DNA from: Lantana camara
Taxonomy: Eukaryota > Streptophyta > Magnoliopsida > Lamiales > Verbenaceae
Direction: 5' to 3'
Assembly (NCBI GenBank): GCA_037501455.1
Contig: CM074855.1
Span: 54,195,001 to 54,259,000 of the forward strand
DNA length: 64,000 nt
Shown one piece after another: positions 58,549 to 64,000 of the stretch. Below the pieces are notes generated by a model that saw nothing but the letters and a program-made list of their open reading frames with translations, made no database searches and had not been told where the DNA came from. Both the position numbers and the translations under genes were made by a program. Position 1 is the first letter of the stretch; each line of letters starts with the position of its first letter.

Positions 58549-58766
58549 GCTGACACGGCCGTGTCAGCTTTGAACTGAAAATGGACACGGCCGTGTTGGG
58601 CTCTCGACTTTGAATTTTTCTGATTTTAACTTCGGACATGGCCGTGTCCAATTCCTTTGAAAACTCAACACGGCCGTGTCAAGCTCTCGACTTTGAATTT
58701 TTGGATTTTAAACCTCGGACACGGCCGTGTCCGTTTCCTTTGAAAACTCAACATGGCCGTGTCATT
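58549..58766 (+). repeat. Six ACACGGCCGTGT palindromes in the element F LTR
   Basis: The first unit, GCTGACACGGCCGTGTCAGC (58549-58568), is a perfect 20-bp palindrome. Five more follow near 58592, 58634, 58667, 58713 and 58749 with the core ACACGGCCGTGT or the single-base variant ACATGGCCGTGT. Between them, phrases such as CTCTCGACTTTGAATTTT and CCTTTGAAAACTCAACA repeat, showing that the cluster grew by duplication. Confidence 0.88.
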
Positions 58767-60191
58767 TGAAATGGCAGCTTTGGGGAACCTCTTTTCTTGC
58801 TTATATCTCGTTTATGGCTCGTGATGGTGGAATATATGCAACGCGATTATATTAAAGCTATGTTTTATGAGTGATCTATGATATTAATAACCATACGAAT
58901 GCAAGTATGAAAGTATGAATGATATGACCGGGAACGAATACGATTTTTATCGTATAATGAACGAACCTTGTTGAATTATGTGTTTAATTGGATTCTATGA
59001 CATCCATGACCATCTTTGAACATATTATTGCATTTTAAGCATTCCTTAACATGATATTGCATAGCCGAGCGTCAAATGTGGTCATATTGAGTCTCACACT
59101 ACGTTTGTCACACAGATTTTGATCCAGTGGGTGACGAGGTTGGGCAGTGAGAGCTTTGTCGAGTTCTTTTGTCTACCAGGTGGGTTTTTCTTCTATTAGT
59201 TAAAATATGACCCCAAACCACCCAATGTGTAAGTTTTGAGCCAAAATTATATATATGTATATAGTAAGTTTTAACGAACAAATGTTTTCGAATGAAAGCC
59301 TTTATTATGATTGTCCTACCAAAATGTTTTGGCGAGAAATGAATGTTCACAATGAATGGGGGCCCGGGACTTAGTGTAGTGGTGAACCGTGGAAGCTTGG
59401 GTTGACGGGAATCCATTTATGCTAGTTCCAACAATTTCGGCAACCTGGATTTCACTAGGAGATTAGTGAATGAAAGGGGACCCGCGCTTTTGGGGATTCA
59501 TGTACCCCTCTAGCATTAATGAATGAGGGTTCGGGCCTTGCAAACCCGTTCCCTACCCGGAGGAAGAAGGTAGTATATGAACGATTGAATGAATGATCGA
59601 ATGTATGTGCACGAAAGAATGTAATGTATGAATGAATGAATGAATGAATGACTAATGAATTACACGAGGTGATGGTTGGAGATAATGCATGCCCTCTCGC
59701 CGGGCCACTAATGACCTAATGAATGAAATGAATTGTTATAATCCTATTCGTTGTATTTTACTTCCCACTTGGGAAAAATGCTTCTAAACCTCAAATAAGG
59801 ATTATAACTTGCATTTATGTGTTTCAATTTCGCGATATATTGATATTATGCCTATCTTTTTATACCCACCAGTCTGTCTAAGACTGAACCCGGAGTTGTT
59901 TCAGTTGTTTTTGCAGGAAGGGATGCTAGGCGGGATACAAGTCTGAGAGAGAGTCTTGCATAGTGTCTAGCCTTTCTTTCTTTACACTCATACGCTTACT
60001 TGTATTGATACTTTTGGATTTTGTTTATGTATGGAGCGTACATGTATATGGTACCTATATGTATCTTATTCAGACTTAAATGCTGGTACCTAGAGCATAT
60101 AGCTCAATATATGGAATACATGTTGGTAACTAGAGCATCTAGCTCAGTATATCATATATGAATGATTGCTTCCGCCTTTCTGTTACTCTGA

Positions 60192-60216
60192 TTGTTGTTG
60201 TTGTTGTTGTTGTTGG
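60192..60216 (+). repeat. TTG microsatellite near the LTR end of element F
   Basis: Eight TTG units in a row lie about 145 bp before the LTR end. Other LTRs in the window lack this run at the matching place. Confidence 0.85.
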
Positions 60217-60361
60217 GGTTTAAGTTATAGGTCAGTCCCGCCTGGCTTAGCGAGTGTGTATGTCTCCGTTCGCTATGATTCGGCTCGTGTGTGGAAATCC
60301 ATTTCATATACGGGTCGGGTCATGGTGCGGGGGATGTGACATCTCGCGCTCGGGCGTTACA

Positions 60362-60580
60362 TCCTTTGAGTGGTATCAGAGCCCAAGGGTGCAAAACCAG
60401 GGTTCTAGTGTCGTGTTGAGGTAGTAGGTCGTTCAACTATAACAATTACTTGGTAATATGGAGCATTTGCATTTTATATGATAAGGTGTTTTGATTCTTG
60501 ACTCGAATGTTTGATTGCATTTATTGCATTGTCACGCATGAACTAAAATTAGCACGCATGTTAGTGTTTGAGTGAACATG
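60362..60580 (+). promoter_or_regulatory. Element F primer binding site and leader
   Basis: TGGTATCAGAGCCC (60371-60384) follows the LTR end after TCCTTTGAG. About 195 nt of non-coding leader then precede the gag ATG at 60581; another ATG sits directly before it at 60578 in the same frame. Confidence 0.9.
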
Positions 60581-63500
60581 ATGCCTCCTAAAAGACATCG
60601 GGAAAGGTCTCCGGGTCATCATCATCATAGAGATCGTTCTCCTAATCCTCCACAGCCGCCTATGAATATGGAGCACTTTATGGAGGCGGTATATAACTAC
60701 GTGGAACATAGAAGGGCTTAGGATCCTCCAGTACAACCGCAGGCTGAACATCAAGCACCTCCTCCAAATAACCCGAGAGATCATCATGGGTTGTTTTGGA
60801 GTTATAATCCTCCGAGATTTTCGGGTTCTGTAGATGATGCGATATCAGAGGGATGGTTAACCAGAATTGAGAGGATTTTCAATGTCTGACAATTCACCTT
60901 TCAAGAGAAAGCTCAATTCGCTAGTTTCCAACTGGATGGAGAGGCTTATGATTGGTGGGAACGTACACGAGAGAAGCTTGAAGTGGAAAGGGAAGAAGTC
61001 AATTGGGAAGTCTTTGTAAGGGAATTCAGAGAGGCTTTTGTTCCTGAAGTTGTCCGAGAAAGAAAAGAACAAGAATTTATGAATCTGAAACAAGGAACTC
61101 GAACGGTGGCTCAGTATCTTTCTCTTTTCAATAGACTAGGGAAATATGCACCCCATATTACAAGGGATGAAAAGAGAAAGGGAAAGAGGTTTATAGCTGG
61201 ATTGAGACAGGATCTCCGACATGGGTATGCAGGCCATAATTTTGAGTCGTTTGCTGACACTGTACAAAGGGCTTTGGTATTTGAAGAGGAGTATAAGAAA
61301 AAGGACCCCTTACCTCGTATGTAAATGGGACAAGGATCGGGGTTTGGAAAGGGAAAAAGGCCTATGGTATCTCCTCCTCAGCCATTTCAAGGGCAAAATA
61401 AGAAGTTTCTACCTGCAGGGACTGCACCGCCAAAGCCACAAGTACCTCTGGTTACTTCTGATCCACGACATGATAGGTCACCATGTTTATATTGTGGAGG
61501 CCCTACTCACACCTACAACACTTGCAGAAGAAGGTTGGGTCAGTGCCTATTATGCGGGAAGACAACACATATGGCCAATACTTGTCCAGATAAGACTTCG
61601 GGCTATCAACCGGGACCTCAGAGGCCGATGATCCCAGCTCGTGCATATGCCCTTGCGGGTGAAGAGAAAAATGTGGAAGCCAATCCCAATGCTATGGTGG
61701 AAGGTACGATATACATCCATAACACAAACATACATGCATTATTTGACCCTGGCGCTACTCATTCTTTTATATCTTGTAAGTTAATTGATACTCTGTATTT
61801 GCCTGTTATGTGCTTAAATGCTTGTTATGTGGTGAGTTCTCCGTTGGGTGGAAGTCTTGAGACGGATCAGGTGGTCAGGGATTGTGTGTTTGGGTTTGAA
61901 GGCAGAGAATATCAGGCAGATTTGGTGGTAATGCCGATGAACAGATATGGGGTTATTTTGGGAATGGATTGGTTGTTTCGCTATCACGCCACGGTTGATT
62001 GTTTCAGCAAGACAGTTAAGTTGGGAAAAGAAGTGACAGTGGGGAAAGAACCAGAGATTACACCTCTTTTGTCATTTATTGAGGCTCATAAGTTGATAAG
62101 GAATGGAGCAACGGGATTCACTGCCTATATCTTGAATAAGCCGAAAGATCAGGCGAAACTCGAAGAGACAGATGTGGTAAAGGAATATCTTTAGGTGTTT
62201 CCGGAAGTTTTAGGTTCTTTGCCTCCGGATCGAGAGATCGAATTTGCAATAGACTTATATCCGAGATCTGAACCTTATTCTAAGACTCCTTACCGGACGG
62301 CACCGGCAGAGTTACAGGAGCTGAAAGTTCAGTTAGAAGAACTTCTTAAGAATGGATATATTCGGCCAAGTTCATCACCGTGGGGCGCGCCGGTTCTTTT
62401 TGTTAAGAAGAAAGATGGAACCTTGAGGATGTGCATTGACTACTGGGAGTTGAATCGGATGACTGTAAAGAATAAATATCCATTGCCTAATATAGAGGAT
62501 TTGTTTGACATGCTACAAGGGTCAAGAGTGTATTCCAAGCTCGATTTAAGGCAGGGATATTATCAGTTAAAGATCAAGGAGGAAGATATTCCTAAGACAG
62601 GATTTAATACCCGGTATGGACATTATGAATTCGTGGTGATGCCCTTTGGATTAACTAACGCGTCGGCAGCTTTTATCGACATGATGCATCGGATTTTCCA
62701 GCCGTATTCGGATAAGTTTGTTGTGATCTTCATTGATGATATTTTGGTGTACTCAAGGTCATAAGAGGATCATGCTCGGCATTTGAGATTGGTATTGGAG
62801 ACTTTAAGAGATAACCAGCTCTATGTAAAATTCAGTAAATACGAGTTTTGGATTGACAGGGTGAGTTTCTTGGGACATATCATTTCGAGCAAAGGATTAG
62901 AAGTGGATCCTTCGAAAATAGAGGCAGTTTGACAGTGGCTGAGTCCTAAGAATGTCTCTGAGATCCGAAGTTTCTTGGGTTTAGCCGGTTATTACCGAAG
63001 AATTGTTAAAGATTTCTCTAAGATTGCGGCTCCGTTAACCCGATTAACCAAGAAAGAGGTTCGGTTTAAATGGGATGAGAAGTGTGAAGATAGTTTTCAG
63101 CTCTTGAAGGATAAGTTAACTTCTGCACCGATACTTGCACTTCCGGATGGTAGTGAAGGGTTGGTGGTGTATACGGATGCTTCCCATGAAGGCTTAGGTT
63201 GTGTTTTAATGCAGAATGGGAGAGTAATTGCTTATGCCTCTAGGAAATTGAAAGAGCATGAGAAGAATTATCCCACTCACGACCTCGAACTTGCAGCGGT
63301 GATTTTTGCCTTGGGGAGGTGGACACATTATTTGTATGGAACTTCTTTTGATATTTTCACCGATCATAAGAGTCTTCAGTATTTGTTTTCTCAAAAGGAT
63401 TTGAATAGAAGGCAACGAAGGTGGATGGAGACTCTCGAGGATTATGATTGTGTGATTAAGTATCACCCGGGTAAAGCTAACGTGGTCGCGGATGCATTGA

Positions 63501-64000
63501 GCAGGAAGGCTAGTGTATCCAATTTGGAGGTAAATATTGGACAACCAATGGAGTTGGTTAAGATAAAGGCTCGTATTGGTAGCATCTCAGTACATCCAGA
63601 GTTAAGGCAACAGATATTTGAGGCACAACGGACTGATGTTGATATTCAGAAGTTGATTGAAAAGGCTCGATCAGACTCCGAGTGTCCGTTTGGATTCGAT
63701 GATACGGGAATCTTTCGATTTAAGAGCAGAGTGGTAGTTCCAACGGAGTTGAGAAGAGCTATTTTGGATGAAGCTCATAAAACTGTTTATTCGGTACATC
63801 CTGGTGGAAACAAGAAGTATCGGGACTTCAAACTGTATTATTGGTGGAACGGGCTGAAAAGAGACGTAGTGAATTATGTGAAGCAGTGTCTGACTTGTCA
63901 GCTAGTGAAAGTTGAGCATCAGAAGCCGTCAAGATTATTACAGCCACTACCTATTCCCGAATGGAAATGGGAACAGATAGCAATGGATTTTGTATCGGGT
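60581..64000 (+). pseudogene. Gag-Pol polyprotein of element F (partial, with stops)
   Basis: One frame without frameshift runs from ATG 60581 to the window edge. Domains: gag start (MPPKRHRERSP, His- and Pro-rich), capsid (DWWERTRE, FNRLGKYAPHI), two complete CX2CX4HX4C zinc knuckles (CLYCGGPTHTYNTC, CLLCGKTTHMANTC), protease (ALFDPGATHSF near 61738), reverse transcriptase (FIDD at 62729-62740), RNase H (YTDASHEGLG near 63172), integrase zinc finger (HX7H...CLTC) and the start of the integrase core at the edge. In-frame stops are at 60719, 60887, 61322, 62192, 62762 and 62930. Compared with element E, gag has no deletion and both knuckles are complete. It may represent the lineage that supplied proteins to the defective elements. 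A chromodomain, if present, lies beyond the window. Confidence 0.93.

Larger units (their letters stand above)
57362..60361 (+). repeat. 5' LTR of element F (3000 bp)
   Basis: It starts TGTAACGCCCCGAG and ends CGGGCGTTACA. Landmarks: hairpin GGACCTCG[aaat]CGAGATCC with one mismatch (57732-57751), donor-like CCAAG|GTAAGG (GT 58074-58075), six ACACGGCCGTGT palindromes (58549-58766), exon-like block 59116-59179 (after CACAG, before GTGGG), GC-rich block ending ACCCGGAGGAAGAAGG (59346-59573), hairpin CAGTCT[gtcta]AGACTG (59870-59886), acceptor-like TTTTTGCAG (AG 59915-59916), and a (TTG)8 run at 60192-60216. Confidence 0.93.
57362..64000 (+). mobile_element. Element F: Ty3/gypsy Gag-Pol retrotransposon, right end outside window
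   Basis: A 3000-bp 5' LTR (57362-60361), an initiator-Met primer site, and one continuous gag-pol frame running to the window edge. It is inserted in the 3' LTR of LARD2 after TAACT (57357-57361). It is the youngest layer of the right-hand nest. LTR length, primer-site spacing and protein motifs match element E, so E and F probably belong to one family. Several in-frame stops mean this copy is not autonomous now. Confidence 0.93.

Noticed and set aside
57362..60361. Envelope-like or extra gene inside the long LTRs
   Set aside because: Only short frames with no shared motif are present on either strand. The conserved parts are GC-rich or palindromic non-coding blocks.

Overview
The window is nuclear DNA from a flowering plant, probably a eudicot, although the species cannot be named from the sequence. 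It consists almost entirely of long-terminal-repeat (LTR) retrotransposons with unusually long LTRs (about 3.0-4.0 kb), nested inside one another. No ordinary host gene, tRNA or rRNA could be supported. All recognisable coding sequence is Ty3/gypsy Gag or Gag-Pol, and most of it is broken.

Layout. 1-7389: minus-strand gag-only element A (TR-GAG type), with its 3' LTR cut by the window edge, a broken gag, and a complete 5' LTR. It is inserted in an older LTR whose end survives at 7390-7638. 7639-8989: unassigned AT-rich DNA with a G-box repeat cluster. 8990-14098: LTR fragment, remnant of a non-coding internal domain, and one complete LTR. 14482-42704: old Gag-Pol element E. Its 5' LTR is split by a TRIM (14765-15220, target duplication ATTTG) and by gag-only element B (15702-36843, minus, target duplication AGCTT). 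B's gag is split in turn by non-coding element LARD1 (21369-32280, plus). E's integrase is split at 42704/42705 by minus-strand non-coding element LARD3 (42705-48021 visible). LARD3 is split by plus-strand LARD2 (48022-57361 visible), whose 3' LTR is split by Gag-Pol element F (57362 to the right edge). Relative age is therefore E > B > LARD1 on one branch and E > LARD3 > LARD2 > F on the other.

Three kinds of element sit together: putative protein suppliers (E, F), gag-only elements (A, B) and elements without coding capacity (LARD1-3). They share LTR ends (TGTAACRCCCC...CTACA) and, where visible, the initiator-Met tRNA primer site. They also share cis modules in the same order: a GGAACTCG-type hairpin, a splice-donor-like site, a cluster of element-specific palindromes, a 32-91 nt exon-like block, a GC-rich block ending GGAGGAAGAAGG, and a covarying CAGTCN hairpin about 30 nt before an acceptor-like GCAG. 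Internally they carry a GCATTCATG motif, arrays of GAGAGA/TCTCTC stem-loops, and a covarying hairpin beside the polypurine tract. The best candidate for something undescribed is this shared module set, in particular the apparent multi-intron leader inside the LTRs and the stem-loop array.
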